A DNA stretch of 64,000 nucleotides from the NCBI RefSeq assembly GCF_030272615.1, contig NC_081406.1:477058900-477122899 (forward strand). Reading direction: 5' to 3'. A program made the position numbers and the translations under genes. This document shows positions 9,625-20,640 of this stretch, piece by piece (within the stretch, counting starts at the first letter, position 1; every line of letters begins with the position of its first letter). The notes beneath the pieces were generated by a model. That model made no database searches and was not told the DNA's origin. It worked only from the letters and a program-made list of their open reading frames with translations. Source of the DNA: Cryptomeria japonica (taxonomy: Eukaryota; Streptophyta; Pinopsida; Cupressales; Cupressaceae).

Positions 9625-12600
9625 ATCGCCCTGGTCCCTGACTGAGGGACAGGAGCGATCCATCGATTTGGTCTTGATGTTTGCATTTTTGACGTCCAAA
9701 GTCTTCATCTCCACGTTCAAATCGACATTTTAGCTGGGTCCTTCGAGTTTGATTGACTTGTTTGTGCGAAGGAATGTCTTTAAATGTGATATCGCCCTGG
9801 TCCCTTGGAGAGGGACAGGAGCGATCCTTGTCTTCTAGCTTGAAATTCATCGTTTTTGATTCTAACTCTTCGTTCATTGCCTTCCAAATGGCGTTTTAGA
9901 CCCTTTGCAACTTGTTTTGTTATGATCTTCGAAGGATAATAGGTGTTTTGTGATGCCGGAGCATCCAGGAGGGCAAATGAACAAAGGAGGACACCAAGGA
10001 CTAAGGAGAGTGATATGACATCACTAGAGGTCAATTGGAATGTTTTGAAGCCTATAATGGCCTATTGTAATGTTGAATTCAATAAATTATGTAAAAGTCC
10101 TAAAGGTCCTGATAAAGGCCTAAGGACCAAAATGCAATGTAATAGGATGATGGAGTCTAGATAGGTTGGATAGGAGTTTATTGTGATTTAATGATCTTAT
10201 TATGTCAAAATAAGTTGAATGGGATAGGTTTTAGTTGATTAAAAGTATTAGAAATAAAGTTGAAAATTCAAATTTTGAATTTCAACAACTAGTTCCAGTT
10301 TTGGTGGGAAATAAGTTTTAGAGTTGTTTTGACATTTTAATCACTTGGATTAGTTGGAGATTGGTTGGAGTTGGTTGGGGAAGGTCTTATAAAGTCTCTA
10401 AAGTAATTTTTGTGTGGTTGGATGATGCTGGTACGGACTTGTACGGACTGTCTCAGAAAATTAATTAAAAAACTCTTTATTTGCTGTCAAATCCTTGTTT
10501 TTTCATGCTTTCTTTGCATTGAAAGGCTAAGGGATCATCATTGCTGTACATTGGGGGTTTATTGGTTATTCCTTTGATGTATTGAGTGCATTTTTGAAGT
10601 CTTGAAAGTATCATATTTTTATTTATTGCTGACTGTCCCAGAAAAGACAGTGATTTTTTCACTAATTTGTGAATTTCCAAGCATGTAAGGATCCATCCTA
10701 TGAATGTACAGGTCTGATTCTCATAGGATGGATGCCAAATAACATGTACAATAGTTTACTAACCCATGATTGACAGGAAGGAGTGAAGAGTGCAGGTGTA
10801 CACCATGAAAGTTGCATGAAAGTTGAAGAAAAGTGACTGGAAATGAGTGAAAATGAAGGCTAGAGTGTAGCAGCAGAGAATCTAATTGAACAAGGGGGGT
10901 ATTTTATGCATTGAAGTGTCTAGACACACCATTTTAAAGGTGTTTGAACTTTGGTTGAGCCTTGGAAGTGATTGGAAGTGATATTTCTAGAAAGCCCTAG
11001 GGAAAAGGGTGATTTAGTGAGGTTTTTGGTGTTTGGGTATCTAGGAGTGCAACCAAGACCTAAGACCTGAAAAATCCTTGGTTTGGGAACATAATAAGAG
11101 ACTGTACAAAAGGGTTTAATCTGGTGTTAAGTGTTGTTGGTACTTCCTTTGTAAAGTGGGTGTTTTTTAAGGCTAAAAAGGGGCACATTTGAGGACAGCA
11201 AAGGGTCCGTCCAAAACAACCTATATTGGTTTTCTGATATGTTGTGTAACATCCAAATGGGTGTCTAAATATGTAATTTGTTTGTCAAGTGTTTTGGGAT
11301 GATTTGGAGAAAAGTTGAAAATACCTGATTTGGAGGCTACAAGGAATAGAGCCTAGAAGAGCAAGTTTGGTTTATGAGTTTGAGTCTGAGTTTGGGGGTG
11401 TGTAGAACCTTGTCTTATGGTGTTTGGGATGTGTTAAGACCAATAGAGGTGTTGGAACAAACCATTTTGATGTTATCCATGGTTGGGTGTGTTGAGTTGA
11501 GTTTGGTTTTGAATCACCTAGCATGTAGAGGATCCTTTGATGTGTCTCCTTGAGTTGATTTAATCCTTAGGGAGAGTTCCAGAGTTGATCTCTCTGCATC
11601 ATTTTGGCAAATATCGCCCTGGTCCCTTGGAGAGGGACAGGAGCGATCCTCATAATTTCTCCTTGACCTTTGTAAATTCGAGCCTCAATCATCTTTGTGA
11701 AGGACAAACAATGCTATTCTTTCATTCCATGCTCATTTCGCTTGAATTCCACAAGACATTTAAACGTTGGAAGGATCATCGCCCTTGTCCCTTGGAGAGG
11801 GACAGGAGCGATCCATGTGTCTTGGCTCAAATTTGCAAACTTTTGATCTTGGTTCTTTGTTCATTGCCTTCGAAATAGCGTCCTTGATATTGCCTATCCT
11901 TGCCTTGTCTTGGTTTTGACGGGACATGAGTGTTTTAGTAAAAATCGCTTTGGTCCTTGTCCAAAGGACAGGAGCGATATAGGCCTTTTGTACAAATTGG
12001 TAGCATTTTAACGTTCAACACCTTGGTATATGACCTTCAAAGGACGCCTTGAACCTTTTACGACCTTGTAAAGTCTTGACTTAACGTGATTTTTGCATGA
12101 ATTGGCCAATTTATTCAATATCGCTCTGATCCCTTCCTGAGGGACAGGAGCGAACTGGGGGGCTTGATGTAATTCGTTCAATGTTGACGACCCTTGATGC
12201 TTTGTGCTTGATGGAGATGCCTTAAGACGTCCTTGCCACCTTGTTCTCCGTCTTAGAAAGTCTTGAATTTGGAGGAACGATAGTATAATCATTATATCGC
12301 CCTAGTCCCTTGGAGAGGGACAGGAGCGATCCTGGCCTTGTGGGCTTCATTTCACTTTATCATCTTCGAAAACTATCTTCAACGGATTCGTAATGTTCCA
12401 TTCCATTTACCCATGCCTTGGGGTCCATTCAAATTGAGCAAGAAAATTATCTAAAGTAAAAATCGCTCTGGTCCCTCCCTGAGGGACAGGAGCGAACTTA
12501 GGTATTTAGGTCCCTTGTTGACGTTTCATAATCTTCAATTTATCTTCAACGGGTTCAACTCACCTCCTTTCTTGCCTTTGAACGTAAAACTGACTTGATC

Positions 12601-13038
12601 TTTGCCCAGTGCGTGCCCTATGAAGAACTTCGCTCTGGTCCCTGGGAGAGGGACGGGAGCTACAAAGAACTTCGCCCTGGTCCCTGACTGAGGGACAGGA
12701 GCGATTTTGGCATTCTAGGTCATTCTCCTTCATGACGGCACTTCAAGTTATATTCATTTGATAAAACATATCTCCTTGGACTTCTTCAAATCGTCAAATC
12801 ATTAAAATCCTGCAAGGACAAGGTAATATTTGATTTGTAGCTCCAGTCCTTCACTGAGGGACAGGAGCGATTTTGACTCCTGGAGGCACTTCCGTGTTCG
12901 TGAAATTCTTCAATTTATATTCAACGGAAAGATCACGCCATTCTTCATCACTTGCAATTCGAAATTCATCTTGACTCTGCAGGGACAGTAAGATATTTGA
13001 AAACTAGCTCCGGTCCTTCACTGAGGGACAGGAGCGAT
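9625..13038 (-). repeat. Phased array of twelve 35-nt hairpin repeats
   Basis: The copies start at 9625, 9791, 11613, 11778, 11944, 12120, 12296, 12462, 12629, 12671, 12837 and 13004, each 35 bp long. Each has the plan ATCGC - about 3 nt - GGTCCCT - loop - AGGGACAGG - A - GCGAT, so the outer arms (ATCGC/GCGAT) and inner arms (GTCCCT/AGGGAC) can pair. Spacing is 165-167 bp, twice 176 bp, plus one local 42-bp duplication (12629/12671). The roughly 130-bp spacers are only weakly similar to each other (for example ttcattgccttc with aaat-gcg words), so the hairpin is much better conserved than the rest of the unit. The insertion 9951-11601 interrupts the array without breaking its phase. Confidence 0.85.
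9951..11601 (+). mobile_element. Solo LTR, 1651 bp
   Basis: Starts TGATGCCGGAGC and ends TGCATCA, so the termini are TGATG/CATCA inverted repeats. It is flanked by ttttg at 9946-9950 and 11602-11606. A plus-strand TATA (ttataaag, 10387-10394) lies about 440 bp in. There is no coding region and no second LTR, so a solo LTR is the simplest reading. A small tandem (gtacggactt then gtacggactg) lies at about 10431-10450. Removing the element and one ttttg restores 166-bp spacing between the flanking hairpin repeats. Confidence 0.75.
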
Positions 13039-13443
13039 TGTGCTCCTACAGGTCAAAATATCATGATTTTGCACATTTAATCACTTCACGAGGCAAAAAC
13101 AAATCATTCCCAATGCCCGGGATCAAAAATCAAAAAAGTCAAAATTTGGTCAAAATTACTCATTTGGACAAAAATTCACACTTCATCTTCAACACTTAGA
13201 CAAATTTAAGCTCAGCACTCAAAAATTCCAATTGAAAATAGACCACTATGGCGAATTCATTTCATTCAAAATTGCATCCTACAAAAGGAAGCTCAAAAAG
13301 CTCTCAAAACTGACTGGATTCTGGCCTGAAAAGACGGCAATTAAAACCCTAAGGCTTGACCCTAAATCCAGACAATTGACTGACTAACAAAACCCTAAAA
13401 GCGAAGCGAAAAGCGAGCGAAAAACGAGCAAAAAAGAGGGGGT

Positions 13444-13460
13444 CCCCATTTCAAATGGGG
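13444..13460. repeat. Terminal palindrome
   Basis: ccccattt-c-aaatgggg, a perfect 8-bp-arm palindrome 24 bp inside the right end of the element. It is followed by gcgatgtgtgaaatgg and gtcacaaca at the terminus. The same arrangement occurs at 39720-39736, and a longer variant at 18925-18955. Confidence 0.7.
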
Positions 13461-13650
13461 CGATGTGTGAAATGGTCACAACAAGTCCTAACTGAACACA
13501 ACTTGTAGTTGCCTTACATGTAATTACAAAAGTGCAAGTAAAAACTTAACTTGCAATTTACAAAAGGTTTTTACGTGCAACTTGTCAAAAGAAAAACTAC
13601 AACTAAGAGATTACAAATCTAGAAAAATACAACTAAGTGTTGAAAAACGC

Positions 13651-16600
13651 TTAAGCTGCAGTGTGTGAAGACATGAATCCTTCGAACTTTTGGATGATCA
13701 TTCGTAGCTCAACAGGATTTGGTTCGTGGGTGTTCTTGGCAACAACCATGGTCTTCACAATGGTATCATGGCATCAAAGAAGCATAGAGTCGTTCTTCTC
13801 CAGGATAGACTGGATTTCGTGCAAAAAGATTTGATGTTTCATCAAAACCTGAATTGAGGCAGCTGAAAATTGTTCTCTTCTCCATTCATTATGAATCCTC
13901 ATCTGTAGATCTGCGAGCACTTCTTCTTCTAGTATCAGCTCTCCATTCTGACTCATTATGTTGCAAGAGGCCTTCTCACAATGGGAAACAATACCTTGGA
14001 ATACTTCAACCTGCAATCTCATTGCATCATCAATCTCCTCAATGAGGGATTTGAGAACAAGTGCTTTATTCTCCAGAAGTTCTTCAAATTCTAAGTACAT
14101 GACCCTGCAAGGAATAATGGCATGCTCCTAAAGAACACTCAACTGTTGTTGGGGCATTGTGCACCAAATTGTCAAACTACCTTCAACCCTTTCCAAATTC
14201 TATTTGAAAGTCTCGGAGGTGTGATTTAATTTTTCTTCAATGGTCTCCAACTTAGAGATCATTTGGAAAATGTCTTTTAGCACTTGTGCACACAGATCAT
14301 GAAGTTGATCCACCCAAGAATCCAACGCTTGTATTTCCTGAGTAGCTCTTTCAAGTCCCCAAATTGATTCTTGGGAACCGAAAGAATTTGTAGGATTACT
14401 CCCTTCACCAACAGGTTTTGTAATTTTATGAACAACTGCAACAAGTTACCTATTCTCCTCTTCTAGCTTGTCTTTCTTTGCTAGAAGTTTATCATACCGC
14501 TGTACTAGTGAGGCTATGGATTCCCTGGGCATCATGTTTGACCACTTCATGCGTTTGTTTATCCAATTCTATCCTTGTAACCTTGTAATCAGCAGGTTGC
14601 ATTTCCTCATGTGGCTTATCTGCAAGGGGCTCAACAATTTCTACCACTTTCATCTTATTGTTGTCAACAGTTACTTTTGAGATTGTCTTGGCCTTTTTAG
14701 CAACCTTGGGTCTAGACTGTTTGAGTTGCTGATAGTCAAAGACATCAGGAGATATTTCCTGCTTCTTCCTCTTTGGGGTAAAAGAACTAAGCCATGGAGG
14801 TAAAACGACTAGTTCTCCTCTTGTAGCTGTTGAAGGCGAAGGAGAAGCAGTTTCTGTTTGAACTTTGAACAGTTGTGGTCACCCTGAGAAGAGTATCTGT
14901 TTGGATGGCGACCATGGTTTTCTCAGTAACCAATGGGCATGAAGATTACCTCATAAATTCTTCAAAGTCAGAAGTAGAGGTATCAATCTCTGACAAATGG
15001 ATACATGCAGGAGTATCCTCAGGAATTTCCAGCGAACTCTCTTGTTGATGATCAGGAGGCGACTCAACTGCTGAAATAGGAACGACATTTTGAGGAGACT
15101 CTTCCACTATTACGTCAGGAGGAGAAAGAGGCATCTCAATGGAAACTGAGGAAGGAATCTCATGAGGTGAGTTTGAAGCGAGAGACTTAGGAGCATCATC
15201 TGATTTCTGTCCTTCTTCTGGATTATCAGGATCGATCACATGAACATGAAGCCGAGACTTTTCCTTTCCACGAACTATCGCCTCCTTAGGAGGAAGCACT
15301 ATTGCTCGACTAACCCGCAATTTGATCGTGGTGGTTGAAGATGATGCACCTTCCTTGTTGTCAATCTGAATCTCAGACTTACGTCCAAGAGGCCCCGTAG
15401 AGTCATCTTCTATCCCAACCTTGATCTTGATGAGTCTAACACCATTACCTCTGAGCCAAGTGTTGGTGTTAGCCAAGATAGGCTGAAATCTTTCAAGAAT
15501 GGACGTGCATTCTTTATGTGACCATTGGATTAAAGGAAGTGGGGCTTCCTCAACCCTTCATGAGACGTACTCTGGATCGAGCACATGACCATCATCGATC
15601 ATTCCTTGCAGAAAGTCCACCATGTTCAGATCATTAACCTACTCAACAGTAAGCCTGTAGTAGTCCATCTTGAGAACCTCCATTTCTGTACGGAGATCTA
15701 CCCAGATATCCTCAATATGATGCACGTGCACGAAGGACTTTTTGATCTTTTCCTTCATACCCCGGTAATTAAAATTTGCCCTGGACTTGAACCTTTTGAG
15801 TTTAATCTCTTGCATCTCAGTCTCCATAGCTTTAGCTTTGACGGATGTGACAAGAGAATACCGGCCAATTTTCAATGGGTTTGTTGTAGGAATCCCCATT
15901 CTGACCTTATGTCTAACAGATTGATGAGCGTGCACAACCATGATTTGTCTTCCCAACTCCATAAGAATGATCTTATCAGTCGGGTATCTAGGGAGCATGT
16001 ATGGTTGCCCACTGTAGCATCCAACTCTCACATAAGTGAAAGTTGGGACTTGGAGAAATAAACACCCATCCTCATTGACTCTTTCCCATGCTTCATCTGA
16101 CACCCTTCTGTTCTTTAGAGTCTTGTCAAACTGGCACATGAAGTAACCAAAGAATGCATCTTGAACTCTTCTGAAATGTAATCTGTTGGGTCTCAAAGGC
16201 AACTGATCATAATATTCCCACACAGGTATAAGCGAGCGATCACCCTTGGTAGAAAGTCCAGGAAAATGTTTGAGTGATGCTGCCAAATACACTAAGTATG
16301 AATTCATGTAGAAAGTCATGGTGGTAGGGACTGTTGCAAGTTGCTCGCACAAAGCATCACTGATAATCTCTCCCCATGATATATGATGGGATTGCCTTAT
16401 GAACATGGTAAACTGATACATCTAGGGTTCAAAAACATTAGAGTGTTCAAGACCCATCATCCTGCTGAGGAGAGTAATGATGTCTCCAATTTCCCACTTA
16501 AAGTCACAACGGTACAACTTGGCCCACCTTGTGAAGGCAGCTCGTGGCTCATGAATCCACCTGTTAATATGACGTTTGCAGTCTTTTTCCCTCTATAGTA

Positions 16601-17242
16601 CTCGGCTACACTATCCTTTGAAATTTCCATATAAACAGGTGCTGGTGGTATTTTGAAGACTTTCTCAATTATATCTGCATCAAGGCGGATTATTGCCTCA
16701 CCATCATCATTTTTAATGGTTCTAGTCTCCTTGTCAAAGTGATGGGCGCAAGCGAGAACAAATTCAGGTTCTAGGGCAGCCACTGGAAAAAAAGATGCAT
16801 GATGGATGTGGCTGTCCAACAACTGCTGCATATTACTATCCTGCGGAGCCTCCACTCTCTTGATGAATTCTGACATGTCCACATGCCCTATCTTCGTGTC
16901 TTTTATGTGATTCAAAGGAGAGGAAACTTGCAAAGGTGAAACTTCATTCTGGTACTTGTCATATTTATACTTCATCTTCTTCGGAATAGGAGAGGATGGT
17001 AAATCTGACATTGAAGGATAACCTGGTATACTGCGATGAAGACTTAAAAGTGTTAAGGCAACATCATAATCAGCTGCAACTAACATTTTTCCTTCTTCAA
17101 ATGGGAAGAACTCCAACCCTTGCACTTCACGAATTTGTGAGAGAAAGATGGGAAATAAATGGGAATGGTGGAAATTTGACTTTGACCAATTTCGGATCTT
17201 GGGGAAAGTTTTACAAGTATACAAGTTGGGAAGAATGAACAT
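13651..17242 (-). pseudogene. Decayed relative of the 1079-aa element protein
   Basis: Several minus-strand open segments in shifting frames form one decayed gene: about 17242-16457, 16421-15639, 15476-14946, 14100-13774 and a last piece ending at a stop at 13651-13653. The first two carry the N-terminal domain; PEFVLACAHHFDKETRTI aligns with HELMIECARRYDPQSRTI of the intact protein, and PYMLPRYPTDKI is shared. The third is a proline/serine-rich acidic linker, and the last two are helical, coiled-coil-like C-terminal pieces. Frameshifts and stops separate all pieces. The first ATG is uncertain; an internal MLVAADYD start about 150 bp in is possible. It belongs to the older element that was split at 4446/13488. 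No function is known. Confidence 0.65.
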
Positions 17243-18955
17243 GCAATTGGATTTTTAAAACCCGAATGCAAGTATACTTGTAAAATTGAAAATGAAGGAA
17301 TGAGTGAAAAATGAGATTTAGACTTGTGGGAAATGACGTGAACGGAAAGTACGGATATAATCAATATGGATAGATAAAAATAGGAAGGTTTTGGGAATGT
17401 CATTTTCAAGAAAATGGGAAGAACTTTGGACATGCAATCCGGTTCTAAAAACCCAATTTTGGAAGGATGGGTATTTTTCATCTTTGCAACTTGGAATTTC
17501 AACAAAAGATGGTTAAATTCTTATAACCATAAGGGAAGATCAATTATTTTCATCCAACTTGTAATCGGGATTTAAAATCCCGAATGCAAGTAAAGAGGGA
17601 AAATGGGGAAGAACAATGCAATTCACAAATTGCTTTGCAAAGGGGAAAATCTCTCTCACAAAAACCGAGTTTTGGGGCAAAATCAACATTTACACAAATT
17701 TACAACTAGAATGGAAAAACAAGAAAACAAGAAGAAAAAAAATCATACCTTGCTTCAATCCGAAATGTTTCTTCAAAAGATGATTAATCTTTGATTGAAG
17801 AAGACAACCCCTTAAGTAAGCAATAAACAAACTTGAAACCCTTGCCACGTTTTTGAAAAAACGTCTGAAGCAACAAATCGTGGCAAAAAATGCAAGTATA
17901 ATGGCACAAGAACTTGTCAAATCTTCCTCCAACCTCAATGCCTCAGTGAAGGAAACCAAAACGATTTAGGGAAGAAGAGATTTGTGGAGTTTGGATCCAC
18001 CAAAACGCGGTATTTGGCAAACACGTGTTTACTGTTTTAGACCCAAAAACCAATAAAAATAAACTCCAAATGGCATGATATGAGTTTCAAGATGCATGAA
18101 AATAGGCAAGAATCCAAAATGCCTCTTCTTCCCAAAAAATCTCCACAAAAATTACTTCAAATCTGCAACAAAATCGCCTTCCTTAGCTGGTTGGATTTTT
18201 GGGAGTGAATGACAAGTTTCATTTTACATGTAATAGTGAAAATCGGGTTTTTATTTTCATATTACAAGTTTAAAATTTCACTTTTCTTTCAACAAGGCAA
18301 AATCGGGTTTTTAAGACACAATAGCAAGTTTAAAATGCCTTCATTTTCTCTTTATGGAGCAAATCGGGTTTTTGAGAGAGATATACAAGTTATAATAATT
18401 TGTAAAGGGAAAATAAATCCCTTCAACAAGTTTTAATAACTTAAGACATGTAATAGGGGAATAAAATCCCCATTACAAGCAAAAAACACTAAAATAGGGA
18501 TTTTACAAAAGAATTACAAGTGACTTCTAAATATGCAATTTAAAATTAACTTGTAACTTATCCAAAAAATCCCTATTATGACTTAAAAAGCCAAAAAGCA
18601 TCATGGGGGAAATTAAAAGTAAGTTACAAGTTCTTTTTCCATGAAGTGCACTTGTAATTAGCTAAAAATTCCCCTACAAAGACTAAAACAAAGAAAATCA
18701 TTAAAATTTGCAACTTAAGGAAAATTTACCACTTGCAGTTAGGGAGAAAAAACCCGAAATTGAAGGAAAGACATAGCAAACGAACCCAAAACACGATGAA
18801 ATTTGAAACGTGGTTCGAGGATGGACTGAGGATTAAGCCAGTCCAAGGGCGAAGCAAAATTCTGCCTTAGGAAGCATGTCGTAGAGTAAAATTTTCAAAT
18901 TTTTGACAAAATTTTTATGTAATGGTCCTTCATTTTTGAAAACAAAAATGAGGAC
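17243..18955 (-). repeat. Upstream region of the decayed element with palindromic tandem units
   Basis: This gene-free stretch is built of short units with a G/C core flanked by self-complementary A/T, alternating with ttacaagt/acttgtaa words. Clear direct copies of aatcgggttttt start at 18241, 18301 and 18362 (60-61 bp apart). Palindromic cores include cgggatttaaaatcccg (about 17567-17583), ggggaataaaatcccc (about 18457-18472) and gggaaaataaatccc (about 18408-18422). It occupies the same position relative to its gene as the hairpin array of the younger element but differs in sequence. Confidence 0.6.
18925..18955. repeat. Terminal-type palindrome of the older element
   Basis: gtccttcatttttg - aaaa - caaaaatgaggac: 13 paired bases with one bulge. 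Position and composition (gtcc..catttt / aaaatg..ggac) match the palindromes just inside the right ends at 13444 and 39720, so the right end of the older element is probably within the next few tens of bases. Confidence 0.5.
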
Positions 18956-19251
18956 AATAGAATTTATGCTTGATTAATGGGGAGGGGCTCATATGCTTTT
19001 TAATTACCTAGGTTGTCTGAAATTGGAGTATCATATATATCTTATTTTCTGGTTCTTGGAAGCATTCACCAAAGGAGACAGGAGAGGGTGAAAGGGTGTA
19101 CAATTCAGAAGGCCAAGTGTCAAGGAAAACCTATCATTTAATTAATATTTTAATGAGTTATAAAATGAATCAAAAGCTTTAGAGAATGGAGTTGGTAAAA
19201 CTCAGTTCAGATTTTGTAAAAAGAGATCAAGTGAATGAATAAAAGTTTTTC
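18956..19251. other. Short unassigned stretch left of the Ty3 element
   Basis: About 300 bp of non-repetitive-looking sequence with no open frame of note. It ends in ttttc (19247-19251), the left copy of the Ty3 target duplication. Confidence 0.4.
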
Positions 19252-20640
19252 TGAAAGATCCCTGATAGATCTTTGCTGTTAACCTGCTGTAATTTTTTTA
19301 TTTTTAATTTTGTTTTCCTGTTTATTTAAGTTTTTCTTACAGAACTAGACAGAAGTGCAGAAAGGGTTGTTTGTTTTTGTGTTTTTGATTGTTTAATAGC
19401 ATAGGAAGGAATAGATAACAGCAAATATGAAGCAATACTGAAATAAATGAGGTATACAGCAAAGGTCAGAATTATTGCAAATCGTACCAGGCAGATTTGT
19501 CTGAATTACAAAGCCAAACAATGAATCCAATGTATTTCCCAAGCTCTCATACAAATTCAAAGTCAAACTGGAAGATGAAGAATGTTCTCCAACCCCACAT
19601 ACACTGGAAGTGAATACAAGCAATACCCTATACACCACGTGGTGTATTTGCTGCAAATGGCATTCCTCCAGCTGCAATGAACCACGTCTCCACTGGAAAG
19701 ATGGTAGGCCACGCTGAAACCCTACTGAGAATTGATGCCTCTATCCTTAATCACCACACACAATGCCTTATAAGTCCGGTGCCAAAGATTGCTGAGGGCT
19801 ACGTCCCAGCCAATCCTAATCCTGGGGTTTGCGTCCCAGTCTAGAAATCGCTCTCCAGAGCAAATTCATACAAGTTGTCAAATATGCAAAAGATGATGAT
19901 AGAATGAAGCTCCTATCCCCTTATAACCCCTCTCAATTGCAAATCGAACCCTAATTGTCTCCAAGTGGCATGGTCTAGTGGAAATGTTATAATTTCTTAT
20001 TTTAAAGTGGTCATGTTACTAGAAAATGACCTTTTTCCTCATAGACAGAAATCCGCTCACTGAATTGCCCTGAGACCAAAGAGAAAGATTTAAAGAATTT
20101 CAAGATCTTTCCAACGAGCTATCACACAATAGGGTGCGCATCCAGATGAGGCCAAAAATCCCCTTATTACTCCAAAATGGCTAACAACTTAGCCTTATTT
20201 AATTATTAAACGCTAACTTAGGAAATATTAAAAATATAACCCAAATAGCCATAAAATGCCCAACTGACATTACAAACCCTAAAATCATCCTGTCACCTGT
20301 CTGTGACTGAAGTCGGAAATCAAGGATTCACTGGTAGTCTCATCCCTAAAATCTAGGGATGCTCCTAAAATTTAGGAAACAAGCCCAATCTCTCTGAAAC
20401 TGAACCCAAAGAGGCATCTCATGGAGACCCAACCTTGGGCATGATCAAACCTCCTAAAAAGTAGGAACTGCCTCCTAAAAACAAGGAATGTCTCCCAACT
20501 GATCAATAACTGCTAGAATACCAAGTCTCCAACACTGAATAACCATACCGGGTCTCTGTCCAACCCTGTCAGCCTACAAGACCCCATAATAAGCTGACTC
20601 ACATGTCTCTGCTAGACTGAGCTAGAGTGGGGACATGACA
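19252..20640 (-). repeat. 3' LTR of the Ty3 element
   Basis: Copy of 25484-26872. Minus strand contains TTATAAGG (about 19919-19926), a likely TATA box. The 94-codon ORF at 19393-19677 recurs exactly in the other LTR and is not a gene. The gag-pol stop codon lies just inside this LTR. Confidence 0.95.

Larger units (their letters stand above)
4451..13483 (-). mobile_element. Gene-carrying LTR-like element with hairpin array
   Basis: The termini are TGTTGACGTG on the plus strand at 4451 and TGTTGTGACC on the minus strand from 13483. They are flanked by the same 5 bp, agtcc, at 4446-4450 and 13484-13488. Read on the minus strand the order is: terminal palindrome, a region of twelve hairpin repeats, TATA (9291-9300), a 1079-codon ORF (8749-5510), a second TATA-like site (5309-5316), AATAAA (5145-5150), left end. 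Without the 1651-bp solo LTR it is about 7.4 kb. I found no second copy of either end inside, so it is not an ordinary paired-LTR element. It may be one very long LTR carrying a gene, or another class of element. It lies inside the older relative. Confidence 0.6.
3524..18955 (-). mobile_element. Older gene-carrying LTR-like element, split by a younger relative
   Basis: The proposed extent is 3524-4445 plus 13484-18955, with the younger element 4451-13483 and its agtcc duplication in between. The left end starts TGTTGGTTG (3524). 810 bp inside it is a minus-strand TATAAATA (4334-4341), matching the spacing in the two other elements of this type. The decayed protein gene (13651-17242) ends about 270 bp upstream of that TATA once the insertion is removed. 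To the right are tandem palindromic repeats and a terminal-type palindrome (18925-18955). I could not find a matching target duplication for gtatt (3519-3523), so the right boundary is approximate. Confidence 0.45.

Noticed and set aside
9625-13038. CRISPR array reading of the regular 35-nt repeats
   Set aside because: Spacers are about 130 bp, related to each other and very unlike CRISPR spacers; there are no cas genes and the context is a plant transposon.
4451-13483. Interpretation as an ordinary LTR retrotransposon with LTRs on both sides of the 1079-codon gene
   Set aside because: The sequence left of the gene (4451-5509) does not match the sequence right of it (8750-13483) beyond the terminal TGTTG, and no primer site was found.
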